Origin: Burkholderia ambifaria AMMD
GTDB taxonomy: Bacteria > Pseudomonadota > Gammaproteobacteria > Burkholderiales > Burkholderiaceae
Assembly: GCF_000203915.1 (NCBI RefSeq)
Contig: NC_008391.1
Location: 1,550,001-1,614,000 of the forward strand
DNA length: 64,000 nt
Direction of reading: 5' to 3'
A model generated the notes under the pieces. That model searched no databases, had not been told where the DNA came from, and saw only the letters and a list, made by a program, of their open reading frames with translations. The translations under genes were made by a program, and so were the position numbers. Of the stretch, positions 25,894 through 33,859 are shown one piece after another; positions within the stretch are counted from its first letter, which is position 1; the number at the start of each line of letters is the position of its first letter.

Positions 25894-26209
25894 GGTTTTT
25901 AGCGTCTCCGGGTGGTCTACCCGTTGTTCTATGCGAGTAACGCGTGCGGCCGGCGAGATACGCCTGCATGCGAGGCCGACGGCGTTCGCACGCGGGAACG
26001 CGCGCGTGCGATACGCGCGCGGCACGTCGCGGCGAGCATGCCCGCCGTGGCCGCCATGGTAGTTGGAACCGGTTTCGCCCGATAGCGCAATAACGAAAAC
26101 AGCTTCTTGCCGAGATCGAGATAATTGGTTGCGCGGCGGTCATTGCCTGTACAGCACCGGCCGGCACGCCCGATAATCGAGCGCGCACCTGCCACCGGGA
26201 GTCTTCGTC
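25894..26209. other. Divergent promoter region, porin and LysE exporter
   Basis: About 315 bp with no coding frame of merit. It should hold the porin promoter and leader and, near 26200, GGGAGTC before the LysE start. The middle is GC-rich with CGCGCG tracts; I see no defined operator. Confidence 0.45.
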
Positions 26210-26842
26210 ATGCATGAAACGACCCTGCTGATCTTCGCCGCCGTCGCGTTCGTCGGGATCGCGACGCCTGGCCCGACCGTGCTGCTCGCGCTGACTAACG
26301 GCTCGCGCTACGGCGTGCGCCGCGCGGCCTACGGCTTCGCCGGCGCGATGCTGTCCGACTTCGTGCTGATCGTCGCGGTCGCGCTCGGCCTCGGCGCGCT
26401 GCTGATGGCGTCGGCGTTCTGGTTCTCGGTGGTGAAGTGGCTCGGCGCCGCCTATCTCGCGTACGTCGGAATCCGGCTGCTCACGTCGAAGGGCTCGCTC
26501 GACGTCGCCGTTGCGCACGGCGGCGCGGCGAGCGAACGCAACGCGTCGATCTTCGCGAAGAGCTTCCTGACCGCGGTGACGAACCCGAAGGGCTATCTGT
26601 TCTTTTCCGCGTTCCTGCCGCAGTTCCTCGATCCGTCCGCGGCGCTCGCGCCGCAATACCTCGCGCTCGCGCTCACGTTCGCGCTGCTCGACGGCGCGGT
26701 GATGTTCGGCTACGCGCTGCTCGGCGCACGTGCGGTGCGGCTGCTGAAGCGCTCGGGCGCGCTGTGGCTCGAACGCACGTGCGGCGCAATGCTGCTCGCG
26801 CTGGCCGGTTCGCTTGCGCTGTATCGGCGTCATGCCGCGTGA
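26210..26842 (+). CDS. LysE/RhtB family amino-acid exporter
   Basis: Inner-membrane exporter of 210 aa with about six helices. The N-terminal GIATPGPTVLLALTNGSRYGVRRA (about 17-40) is the LysE/RhtB signature, and the central KWLGAAYLAYVGIRLL plus FLTAVTNPKGYLFFSAFLPQF (about 120-142) are also characteristic of threonine/homoserine-type members. Single gene ahead of a GNAT acetyltransferase (42-bp gap), with which it may be co-transcribed. Export substrate is unknown. Confidence 0.88.
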   Translation: MHETTLLIFAAVAFVGIATPGPTVLLALTNGSRYGVRRAAYGFAGAMLSDFVLIVAVALGLGALLMASAFWFSVVKWLGAAYLAYVGIRLLTSKGSLDVAVAHGGAASERNASIFAKSFLTAVTNPKGYLFFSAFLPQFLDPSAALAPQYLALALTFALLDGAVMFGYALLGARAVRLLKRSGALWLERTCGAMLLALAGSLALYRRHAA

Positions 26843-26884
26843 GCGCGCCACCATGCACGCCGCCTCGTTCGCCACGGGTACGCG

Positions 26885-27421
26885 ATGAAAATCGACGCAC
26901 CCCCCCGCTCCGGCTTCCCCGGCCTGTCGCTCCGGCAACTCGACCGCACGGATCTCGACGCGTGGTACGCGTACCTGTCGAATCCCGAGGTCATCCGCCA
27001 CACGAGCTGGAACCTGCATTCGCGCGACGATCTGCTGCCGCTGTTCGACGGCATCGATTCGGCCCAACCGGATTCGATCCGCCGGCTCGCGATCGTCGAT
27101 GATGTGTCGGGCGCGCTCGCCGGCACGGTCGGGCTGCATACGGTGTCCACCGCGAACCGCTCGGCCGAGATCGCGTACGACCTCGCGCCGCCGCACTGGG
27201 GGCGCGGCATCGCGAGCACGGTGTGCGCGAGCGTCACGGCGTGGGCGTTCGCCGAAGGCGGCTTCATGCGCATCCAGGGTGTCGTGCTGACCAGCAACGC
27301 CGGCTCCGCGCGGGTGCTGCAGAAATGCGGCTACCGGTACGAGGGATTGCTGCGCGCCTACCGGATGGTGCGTGGCGTGCCGGGCGATTTCGCGATGTAC
27401 GCGCGCATCGCGACGGACTGA
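26885..27421 (+). CDS. GNAT family N-acetyltransferase
   Basis: Cytoplasmic acyl-CoA-dependent acetyltransferase of 178 aa of the RimJ/RimL type. LRQLDRTDLDAWYAYLSNPEVIRHTSW (about 17-43) opens the domain; the acetyl-CoA loop is PPHWGRGIASTVCASVTAWAF (about 100-120, pattern RGxG/A), and the C-terminal VLTSNAGSARVLQKCGYRYEGLLR is the usual NxxSxxxxxKxGF-like motif. Acceptor substrate unknown. It lies 42 bp after the LysE exporter and 115 bp before the phosphoesterase. Confidence 0.88.
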   Translation: MKIDAPPRSGFPGLSLRQLDRTDLDAWYAYLSNPEVIRHTSWNLHSRDDLLPLFDGIDSAQPDSIRRLAIVDDVSGALAGTVGLHTVSTANRSAEIAYDLAPPHWGRGIASTVCASVTAWAFAEGGFMRIQGVVLTSNAGSARVLQKCGYRYEGLLRAYRMVRGVPGDFAMYARIATD

Positions 27422-27536
27422 CGCGCCGGCCGACCGATGGCCGACGCTCGATGGGCAGGCCCACTCGCCGCCGGCGCGATTGGACGCGCCACGCCGAATT
27501 GGCGACAATCGCCGCTCCCCGCTCGACTTCTTCGCC

Positions 27537-28271
27537 ATGAAAATCGCCGCGCTGTCCGACATCCACGGCAACTTAGCCGCGCTCGACGCGGTGCTCGACG
27601 ACGTGCGCCGCCGTGGCGCCGACCTGATCGTCAACCTCGGCGACATCGTGTCGGGCGCGCTCCATCCGGCCGAAACGGCCGATCGCCTGATCGCGCTCGA
27701 CCTGCCGACCATCAAGGGCAATCACGAACGGCAACTGCTGAGCGGCGATCGCGAAACGATGGGGCTGTCCGATCGCTGGGCGCACGACACGCTGCGCGAC
27801 GACCATCGCGCGTGGATCGCCGCATTGCCCGCACGCCTGACGCTCGACGACGACGTGCTGATGGTGCATGGCACGCCCGCCAGCGACCTCGTCTATTTCC
27901 TCGAAACGGTGACGCCCGACGGCTGCCGCGCGGCGACGCCCGATGAAATCGCGCGGCGCGCGGGCGACGAGCCGGCATCGTTGATCCTGTGCGGCCATAC
28001 GCATGTCCCGCGGATCGCGAAGCTCGACGACGGCCGGCTGATCGTCAATCCGGGCAGCGTCGGGCTGCAGGCGTACACGGACGATCAACCGCATCCGCAC
28101 CGGATCGAAACGGGCTCGCCGCATGCGCGCTACGCGATGGTGTCGCGTACACCGGCCGGCTGGCAGGCCGAATTCCACGCGGTTGAATACGACTGGCACA
28201 CGGCCGCCGACACCGCGGCAGCGCGCGGTCGCGACGACTGGACCGTCGCGCTGCGCACCGGCCGGTGCTGA
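27537..28271 (+). CDS. Calcineurin-like metallophosphoesterase
   Basis: Dimetal phosphoesterase of 244 aa of the YfcE/MJ0936-like group. Metal-binding motifs in order: SDIHGN (7-12), NLGDIVSG (about 36-43), KGNHERQL (about 61-68), MVHGTP (about 108-113) and CGHTHVPR (about 149-156), all intact. The ATG at 27537 is the only start that places the first motif at its usual distance. Substrate, a phosphodiester or phosphomonoester, cannot be predicted. Confidence 0.9.
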   Translation: MKIAALSDIHGNLAALDAVLDDVRRRGADLIVNLGDIVSGALHPAETADRLIALDLPTIKGNHERQLLSGDRETMGLSDRWAHDTLRDDHRAWIAALPARLTLDDDVLMVHGTPASDLVYFLETVTPDGCRAATPDEIARRAGDEPASLILCGHTHVPRIAKLDDGRLIVNPGSVGLQAYTDDQPHPHRIETGSPHARYAMVSRTPAGWQAEFHAVEYDWHTAADTAAARGRDDWTVALRTGRC

Positions 28272-28517
28272 CGGATCGTCGCCGTTCCATCCCGCTCCGT
28301 TCACCGGCAAACCGATCCGCCGTGCGCGCTGCGTCAGGCAGCACCGCGTTCTGGCCACCGCTCGCGAGCCGTCCCGCGCATCCGGTGGCGCGACGGATCG
28401 TCGGCTGTCCGGGCTTCGGCGACACGCCGCGCGATCCGGCCGTCGACACGCATTTGCAGCGCGTGTGACGCCGCCCGCCTCAACACGACGCCCGCGACGC
28501 TCCAGACGGGCATCGCA

Positions 28518-29840
28518 TCACCCAGCATTCGCCAGCGTCAGCCGCGCCTCAAGCCCGCCGCCATCCGTCCGGTTGCTCAACGTGAGCGTGCCGCCCATCG
28601 CGAGCGCAAGCTGCCGCGCGATCGCGAGACCGAGCCCCGTGCCGCCCGTCTCGCGATTGCGCGACGTCTCCACGCGCCGGAACGGTTCGAACACCGCGTC
28701 GAGCTGATCGTCCGGAATGCCGGGCCCGCGATCGCGCACCGCAATGACCGCGCCGCCGCCCGACGCCGCCTGCACGTCGATCTCGGCGGCGCCAGCAAAC
28801 TTCAGCGCGTTGTCGACGAGGTTGCCGACGATCCGGCGCAGCGCCTTCGGTCGCGTGACGAGCGCGAGCGGGCCGCCGCTGTGCAGCGCGACGTCCTGCC
28901 CCGCATCCGTGTAGTCGCACACGATGCTGTCGAGCAGCGCATCGAGATCGATGCGGCGCGCGGCTTCATCCGTGCCGTGCAGCGTGCGCGCATAGGCGAC
29001 GCCCTCCTTCACCAGATGCTCCATCTCGATCAGGTCCTGGCGTAGTTTCGCCCCCTGCGCGTCGTCGTCCATCACGTCGACGCGCAATCGCATGCGCGTG
29101 ATCGGCGTCTGCAGGTCGTGCGAGATCGACGCGAGGATCTGCATGCGTTCGGCCATGTACTGCGCGATGCGGTCCTGCATCGCGTTGAACGCCCGCGCGG
29201 CACGCGCGACCTCGGACGGCCCGCTCTCGTTCAGGCGTTCGCCCTTCAGGTCGGGGCCGAGCGCGTCGGCCGCCCGCGCGAGCTGGTTCAGCGGCCGCGT
29301 CGCGAGCCGCACCGCGAGCCAGCAGCACGCGGCCAGCACCGCGAGCTGCAGCGCGAGCACCACCGGCAGCCAGCCCGACAGCGGCACCGTCGACATCGGG
29401 TGGATGTCGATCGTCAGCGGCGAGCCGTCGGTCAGGCGCAGATGCACCTGCAGATGCTCGCGATCGCCGGGAATCGCGTTCGCGGTCAGCGGGTAGTCGC
29501 CGCCGATGCCGTCCGAGATCGACCGCTCGACGCGCGCCGACAGCCGCGCCTCGGACGGCGTACCCGTCTCGCCAGGCCCGAGGATGAACGCGTAGCTGCG
29601 CCGCGCGAGCCGCGGCAGCCACGCGGCGCGCTCGGCGGCCGGCAGGTGGTCGAGCAGCGCGACCGAGCTCGCGACCTCGCGCTCGATGTAGCCCATCATC
29701 AGGTTGGTGGTCGCCTGGTCGCGCTCCGTCATCGTGAGCCAGAACGACAGCGTCTGCGCGAGCGCGAGGCCCACGCACAGGATCAGCGCGAGCCGCGCGA
29801 ACAGCGAGCGCGGCCAGTGCCGCAGGGTGCGCGCGCTCAT
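28518..29840 (-). CDS. Sensor histidine kinase
   Basis: Membrane sensor of 440 aa. TM1 about 12-37, periplasmic domain about 38-157, TM2 about 158-178, HAMP (TRPLNQLARAADAL) about 181-232, phosphoacceptor H241 in ISHDLQTPITRMR, and an HATPase domain with N-box NLVDNALKFA, G1 DRGPGIPDDQ and G2 GGTGLGLAIARQL. It resembles EnvZ/RstB-type kinases. ATG overlaps the stop of the response regulator by four bases (ATGA), so the two are translated together. The periplasmic domain of about 120 residues is Arg/Leu-rich with no recognised sensor fold. Confidence 0.92.
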   Translation of the reverse strand: MSARTLRHWPRSLFARLALILCVGLALAQTLSFWLTMTERDQATTNLMMGYIEREVASSVALLDHLPAAERAAWLPRLARRSYAFILGPGETGTPSEARLSARVERSISDGIGGDYPLTANAIPGDREHLQVHLRLTDGSPLTIDIHPMSTVPLSGWLPVVLALQLAVLAACCWLAVRLATRPLNQLARAADALGPDLKGERLNESGPSEVARAARAFNAMQDRIAQYMAERMQILASISHDLQTPITRMRLRVDVMDDDAQGAKLRQDLIEMEHLVKEGVAYARTLHGTDEAARRIDLDALLDSIVCDYTDAGQDVALHSGGPLALVTRPKALRRIVGNLVDNALKFAGAAEIDVQAASGGGAVIAVRDRGPGIPDDQLDAVFEPFRRVETSRNRETGGTGLGLAIARQLALAMGGTLTLSNRTDGGGLEARLTLANAG

Positions 29841-30577
29841 GCGTCGCCTTCGACCGTGGTCACCGCCGACGAGAACACGTAGCCCTCGTTGCGCAGCGTC
29901 TTGATGTAGCGCGGCTCGCGCGCGCCGTCGCGCAGCCGCTGGCGCAGCCGGCTCACGAGCAGGTCGATCGACCGGTCGAACGGATCGGACTGGCGGCCCT
30001 GCGTGAGGTTGAGCAACTGGTCGCGCGTGAGCACGCGCTGCGGATTGTCGAGGAATACGCGCAGCAGCCGGTATTCGGCGCCGCTCAGCGCGACCAGCGT
30101 GCCTTCGGCGTCGAGCAGGTGACGCCCCGTCGTGTCGAGCCGCCATTCGCCGAACGCGAGCATCTCGGCCGTCTCAGTCACCTGCATGCCGGGCGGCAGC
30201 ATGCGCGCGCGGCGCAGCACCGAGCGGATCCGCGCCAGCAGCTCGCGCACCGCGAACGGCTTCGCGAGATAGTCGTCGGCGCCCATCTCGAGGCCGATGA
30301 TGCGGTCGGTTTCCTCGCCGCGCGCGGTCAGCATCAGCACCGGCACCGTCCGGAACTTGCCGGCGCGCAGATCGCGGCACAACGTGAGGCCGTCCTCGCC
30401 GGGCAGCATCAGATCGAGCACGATCAGGTCGGGCGCGCCGTCCTCGAGCACGTTGCGCATCTCGCGGCCGTTCGCGGCGAGCGACACGCGCATGCCGTTC
30501 TTCTCGAGGTAGTCGGCGATCAGTTCGCGGATCGCGCGATCGTCGTCGACGATCAGTACGTGGTCGATCTTGTCCAT
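29837..30577 (-). CDS. OmpR family response regulator
   Basis: DNA-binding response regulator of 246 aa. Receiver domain about 5-120 with acidic pocket D11-D13, phosphoacceptor D55 (IVLDLMLPG) and K107 (DDYLAKPF); C-terminal winged helix about 140-236 (LSGAEYRLLRVFLDNPQRVLTRDQLL, SIDLLVSRLRQRL, YIKTLRNEGYVF). First gene of the two-component operon, divergent from a thioredoxin-fold protein with about 230 bp between, so it may control that gene as well as itself. Confidence 0.93.
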   Translation of the reverse strand: MDKIDHVLIVDDDRAIRELIADYLEKNGMRVSLAANGREMRNVLEDGAPDLIVLDLMLPGEDGLTLCRDLRAGKFRTVPVLMLTARGEETDRIIGLEMGADDYLAKPFAVRELLARIRSVLRRARMLPPGMQVTETAEMLAFGEWRLDTTGRHLLDAEGTLVALSGAEYRLLRVFLDNPQRVLTRDQLLNLTQGRQSDPFDRSIDLLVSRLRQRLRDGAREPRYIKTLRNEGYVFSSAVTTVEGDA

Positions 30578-30805
30578 GAGTCAGGGTCGGGGTCGTGAGA
30601 TTGCGGCTGGCGATGTCCGCCTTTATACCGCACCGCGGGCACGCATTTGTATCCCAATGTATCGCGCCGCCGCGACGACACACAACATTGCACGCACGCG
30701 GCTCGCCGGACACATCGCAGATACGTCGGCGCGGCCCAATGAGGGCTGTCGAAACCAGTCCGGCCGACGCGATCGCGCGGCGGCCGGCCGAACCGGAGAA
30801 CCGCC

Positions 30806-31399
30806 ATGCTGCCCAGACTCAAGACTGCCGCCCTCGTGATCGCGCTCGCCGCCACGGCCGGGATCGCCGCGTTCGCCGGCACCCGCGACGACGCGGGCAT
30901 GACGGCCTCGCTCGCCGGCACGCCGGCGCCCGACTTCACCGGCATCGAGCGCTGGCAGAACAGCCCGCCGCTCAAGCTCGCGCAGCTGCGCGGCAAGGTC
31001 GTGCTGGTCGATTTCTGGACCTACTCGTGCATCAACTGCATTCATACGATTCCGTACGTGAACGACTGGTACCGGAAGTATCGCGACCAGGGGCTGGTCG
31101 TGGTCGGCGTGCATACGCCCGAGTATCCGTTCGAACGCGATCCGAAGAACGTCGCCGATGCGCTCAAGCGCTTCGACATCCAGTATCCGGTCGCGCAGGA
31201 CAACCGCTACGACACGTGGCGCGCGTACGGCAACCAGTACTGGCCCGCGCTGTACCTGATCGACGCGAACGGGAAGATCGTCTATACGCGCTATGGCGAG
31301 GGCGGGTACGACAAGACGGAGGCAGCGATTCGCGAGGCGCTGGTGCAGGCGCAGGCCCAGGCGGGCGAAGGCACGAAGGGCGCGATGCGTACGCAGTAA
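30806..31399 (+). CDS. Thioredoxin-fold (TlpA-like) membrane-anchored or exported protein
   Basis: Thiol-disulfide protein of 197 aa. Signal peptide or anchor about 1-28 (AALVIALAATAGIAAFAG). The redox centre is SCINC in FWTYSCINCIHTIPYVNDWY (about 70-89), the form found in the C-terminal domain of DipZ and related AhpC/TSA-TlpA proteins. The cis-Pro follows in YWPALYLIDANGKIVYTRYGEGGYD. Probably reduces or oxidises a periplasmic substrate. Preceded by GGAGAA. Divergent from the response regulator; an envelope redox-stress link is conceivable but not shown. Confidence 0.85.
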   Translation: MLPRLKTAALVIALAATAGIAAFAGTRDDAGMTASLAGTPAPDFTGIERWQNSPPLKLAQLRGKVVLVDFWTYSCINCIHTIPYVNDWYRKYRDQGLVVVGVHTPEYPFERDPKNVADALKRFDIQYPVAQDNRYDTWRAYGNQYWPALYLIDANGKIVYTRYGEGGYDKTEAAIREALVQAQAQAGEGTKGAMRTQ

Positions 31400-31445
31400 C
31401 GGGCGCGGGCCGGGGCGGCAGGCGCCCCGGGCGATTCGCCGCCGC

Positions 31446-32084
31446 TCACTTGAGCTTCGCGTCCGCCTCCGCCAGCATCGCCTCCCCGATCGCGAGCTGC
31501 CCGCCGGCGATCAGCGCGTCGCCCGCGCCGCGGATATCGTCGACCGCCTTGTTCTGCCCGAGCTTGCGCTTGCCGACGAGCCGCGTGATCTCGATCTGCA
31601 GCCCGACGATCGACTGCAACATCGTGTCGAGATAATCCTTCGGCGCGTCGGCCATCTTCCACGGCGCCGGCTGCGACGCCTCGTGCGTGCGGGTCAGCCG
31701 CGCGACCACGCCGCGCACGAACTTCTCGTCGTCGCGCACCGTGATGCGGCCGTGCGCGTGCACGACCACGTAGTTCCACGTCGGCACCTGCCGGTGCGCG
31801 ACGTGCTTGCTCGGGTACCAGTTCGGCGAAATGTACGCATCGCCGGCGCGGAAGATCACGAGCACCTCGTCGCCGTTCGCAACCTCCTGCCAGACCGGAT
31901 TCGCGCGCGCGACGTGCGCCTGCAGCTCGCCGAGGCCGCCGTCGCCCGGCAGCAGTTCGAACGGAATGTGGTTCGCGTCGAGCCCGCCCTTGCCGTGCGT
32001 GATCAGGCTGCCGAACGGATGCTGGACGATCAGCTCGCGCAGCGCGTCGGGGCGGGATTCGGCGAAATCGGCGGGGACATACAT
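31446..32084 (-). CDS. paiB: FMN-binding negative transcriptional regulator, PaiB family
   Basis: Flavin-binding split-barrel protein of 212 aa. N-terminal MYVPADFAESRPDALRELIVQHPFGSLITHG is the PaiB opening; HIPFELLPGD, FRAGDAYISPNWYPSKH and VPTWNYVVVHAHGRITV (about 100-116) are conserved family blocks. Founding PaiB of Bacillus affects sporulation and protease genes; in proteobacteria members often sit beside MocR or acetyltransferase genes. Divergent from the MocR-type regulator with 128 bp between the starts, so it is the likely target of that regulator. Confidence 0.9.
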   Translation of the reverse strand: MYVPADFAESRPDALRELIVQHPFGSLITHGKGGLDANHIPFELLPGDGGLGELQAHVARANPVWQEVANGDEVLVIFRAGDAYISPNWYPSKHVAHRQVPTWNYVVVHAHGRITVRDDEKFVRGVVARLTRTHEASQPAPWKMADAPKDYLDTMLQSIVGLQIEITRLVGKRKLGQNKAVDDIRGAGDALIAGGQLAIGEAMLAEADAKLK

Positions 32085-32162
32085 GGCGGCTCCACGGTCG
32101 GACGGGGTTCAGGAACGAACGCGCCCGAAACAGGCGCGTCATGGGCCGATTGTGAGCGTTAA

Positions 32163-32187
32163 CTGGTTTATGCTGTAGAGCCGGTTT
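32163..32187. promoter_or_regulatory. Direct repeat CTGGTTT / CCGGTTT, candidate MocR site
   Basis: CTGGTTT at 32163-32169 and CCGGTTT at 32181-32187 are direct repeats 18 bp apart in the paiB-MocR divergent region. MocR-type regulators are known to bind direct repeats near their own genes; here that is inference. Confidence 0.4.
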
Positions 32188-32212
32188 CGAACAATTTCAG
32201 CAGACCAGAATC

Positions 32213-33763
32213 ATGGCCAGAACCGCCCGGATCGTCGAAATCCCGTCGCTCGGCGCGCTCGACCGCGCGGCCGGCGACCTGAGCCGTCAGCTCGCGCAGG
32301 CGTTGCGGGACGCGGTGCGCCGCGGCGACGTGCGGCCCGGCGACACGCTGCCGTCCACGCGCCTGCTCGCGGCATCGCTCGAGGTTGCACGCGGCACCGT
32401 CGTCGACGCGTATGCGCAGCTCGTCGCCGAAGGCTTCCTGGAGTCGCGCGGCGGCGCCGGCACGCGGGTCGCGAACGCGCTGGCCGAACCGCCGCCGGCC
32501 GGCGAACCAGCGGCGGCCCGCCCGCGCGCTGCGCACGCCGGCCTGCCCGAGCCGGCCGCGACGTTCGCGCGGATCGCCCGCGAATTCCGGCCGCTGCCGG
32601 CCGCGCCGTTCGCGATCTCGGTGCCGGTCGGGCTCACCGCGCCCGACGACATCTGGCGCCGGCTCGGCAACCGGCTGCGCGCACGCGGTGCCGGTGCGCC
32701 GTCCGGCTATGCGGATCCCCAAGGTGCGTTGCCGCTGCGTGAAGCGATCGCCGATTACGTGCGCCGCTCGCGCTCGGTGCGCTGCAGCGCCGATCAGGTC
32801 GTGATCACGAGCGGCACGCAACAGGGGCTGCATCTCGCGAGCCAGGTGCTGCTCGGCGCGCATGATCGCGCGTGGGTCGAGAATCCCGCCTATCGCGGCA
32901 TCACCGCGCTGCTCGAGAGCACCGGGCGCCGCGACGCGATGGTGCGCGTGCCGGTCGACGCGGACGGCATCGACGTCGAGGCCGGCATCCGCATCGCACC
33001 GGACGCCCGCGCGGCCTTCGTCACGCCGTCGCACCAGTACCCGCTCGGGATGCCGATGAGCATGGCGCGGCGCAACGCGCTGCTCGGCTGGGCGCGCACA
33101 CATCGCGCATGGGTGGTCGAGGACGATTACGACAGCGAGCTGCGCTACGAGGGCTATCCGTTTCCGTCGCTGCAGGGGCTCGACCCCGAGCGCGTGGTTT
33201 ATCTCGGCACCTTCAGCAAGATCCTGTTTCCGTCGCTGCGGCTCGGCTACGTAATCGCGCCCGACGATCTCGTGCCGGCCTTCTGCGGTGCACGCGTACT
33301 GATGGATCGCCATGCGCCGACCGCCGATCAGCACGTGCTCGCCGCGTTCATCGCGGAAGGCCATCTCGACCGCCACATTCGCCGCGTGCGCGGCGTCTAC
33401 GCGGAACAGCGCGCGCTGCTGATCGACACGCTCGGCGCGCGGCTGCCACGCGAGCGCGCATGGGTGCAGCCGGGAGATCAGGGCATGCACGTGGTGCTGT
33501 GGCTCGCGCAAGGGATCGACGATCTCGACGTGGTGGCGCGCGCCGCGCAGGCGGGCGTCGCGGTGCGGGCGGTGTCGCCGATGTTCGCGCCGGGCACCGA
33601 GCGTCCGGGCCTCGTGCTCGGTTTCGGCGGGTTCGATCGTGCGCGGATGGAAGCGGCCGCCCAGCGGCTCGCGGATGTGGTGGGCGACGCGGCCGGCGCC
33701 GATTCATCCGACGAATCGCGACGCCGCACGCGATCAAAGGTTGTCCGCGGGCAACAAACGTAA
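32213..33763 (+). CDS. MocR/PdxR family regulator (GntR-HTH fused to aminotransferase domain)
   Basis: Chimeric transcription factor of 516 aa. N-terminal GntR-type winged helix about 15-90 (QLAQALRDAVRRGDVRPGDTLPSTRLLA, VARGTVVDAYAQLVAEGF), Ala/Pro-rich linker to about 115, then a fold-type I aminotransferase-like domain with NPAYRGI, HQYPLGMPMS, EDDYDSELRYEG (about 303-314) and the PLP-binding Lys K336 in GTFSKILFPSLRLGY. PLP binding is therefore intact. Divergent from paiB. Effector could be PLP itself, GABA or another amino compound, as in PdxR and GabR. Confidence 0.92.
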   Translation: MARTARIVEIPSLGALDRAAGDLSRQLAQALRDAVRRGDVRPGDTLPSTRLLAASLEVARGTVVDAYAQLVAEGFLESRGGAGTRVANALAEPPPAGEPAAARPRAAHAGLPEPAATFARIAREFRPLPAAPFAISVPVGLTAPDDIWRRLGNRLRARGAGAPSGYADPQGALPLREAIADYVRRSRSVRCSADQVVITSGTQQGLHLASQVLLGAHDRAWVENPAYRGITALLESTGRRDAMVRVPVDADGIDVEAGIRIAPDARAAFVTPSHQYPLGMPMSMARRNALLGWARTHRAWVVEDDYDSELRYEGYPFPSLQGLDPERVVYLGTFSKILFPSLRLGYVIAPDDLVPAFCGARVLMDRHAPTADQHVLAAFIAEGHLDRHIRRVRGVYAEQRALLIDTLGARLPRERAWVQPGDQGMHVVLWLAQGIDDLDVVARAAQAGVAVRAVSPMFAPGTERPGLVLGFGGFDRARMEAAAQRLADVVGDAAGADSSDESRRRTRSKVVRGQQT

Positions 33764-33859
33764 TCGTCTGTAAATCCTGCGGGAAAACCGGCATTTTGGC
33801 CACAGCCAACGTTGCGCGGTTTGCTAGGATCGCGCCTTTCCGACCGCGCTCCTGCCGCC

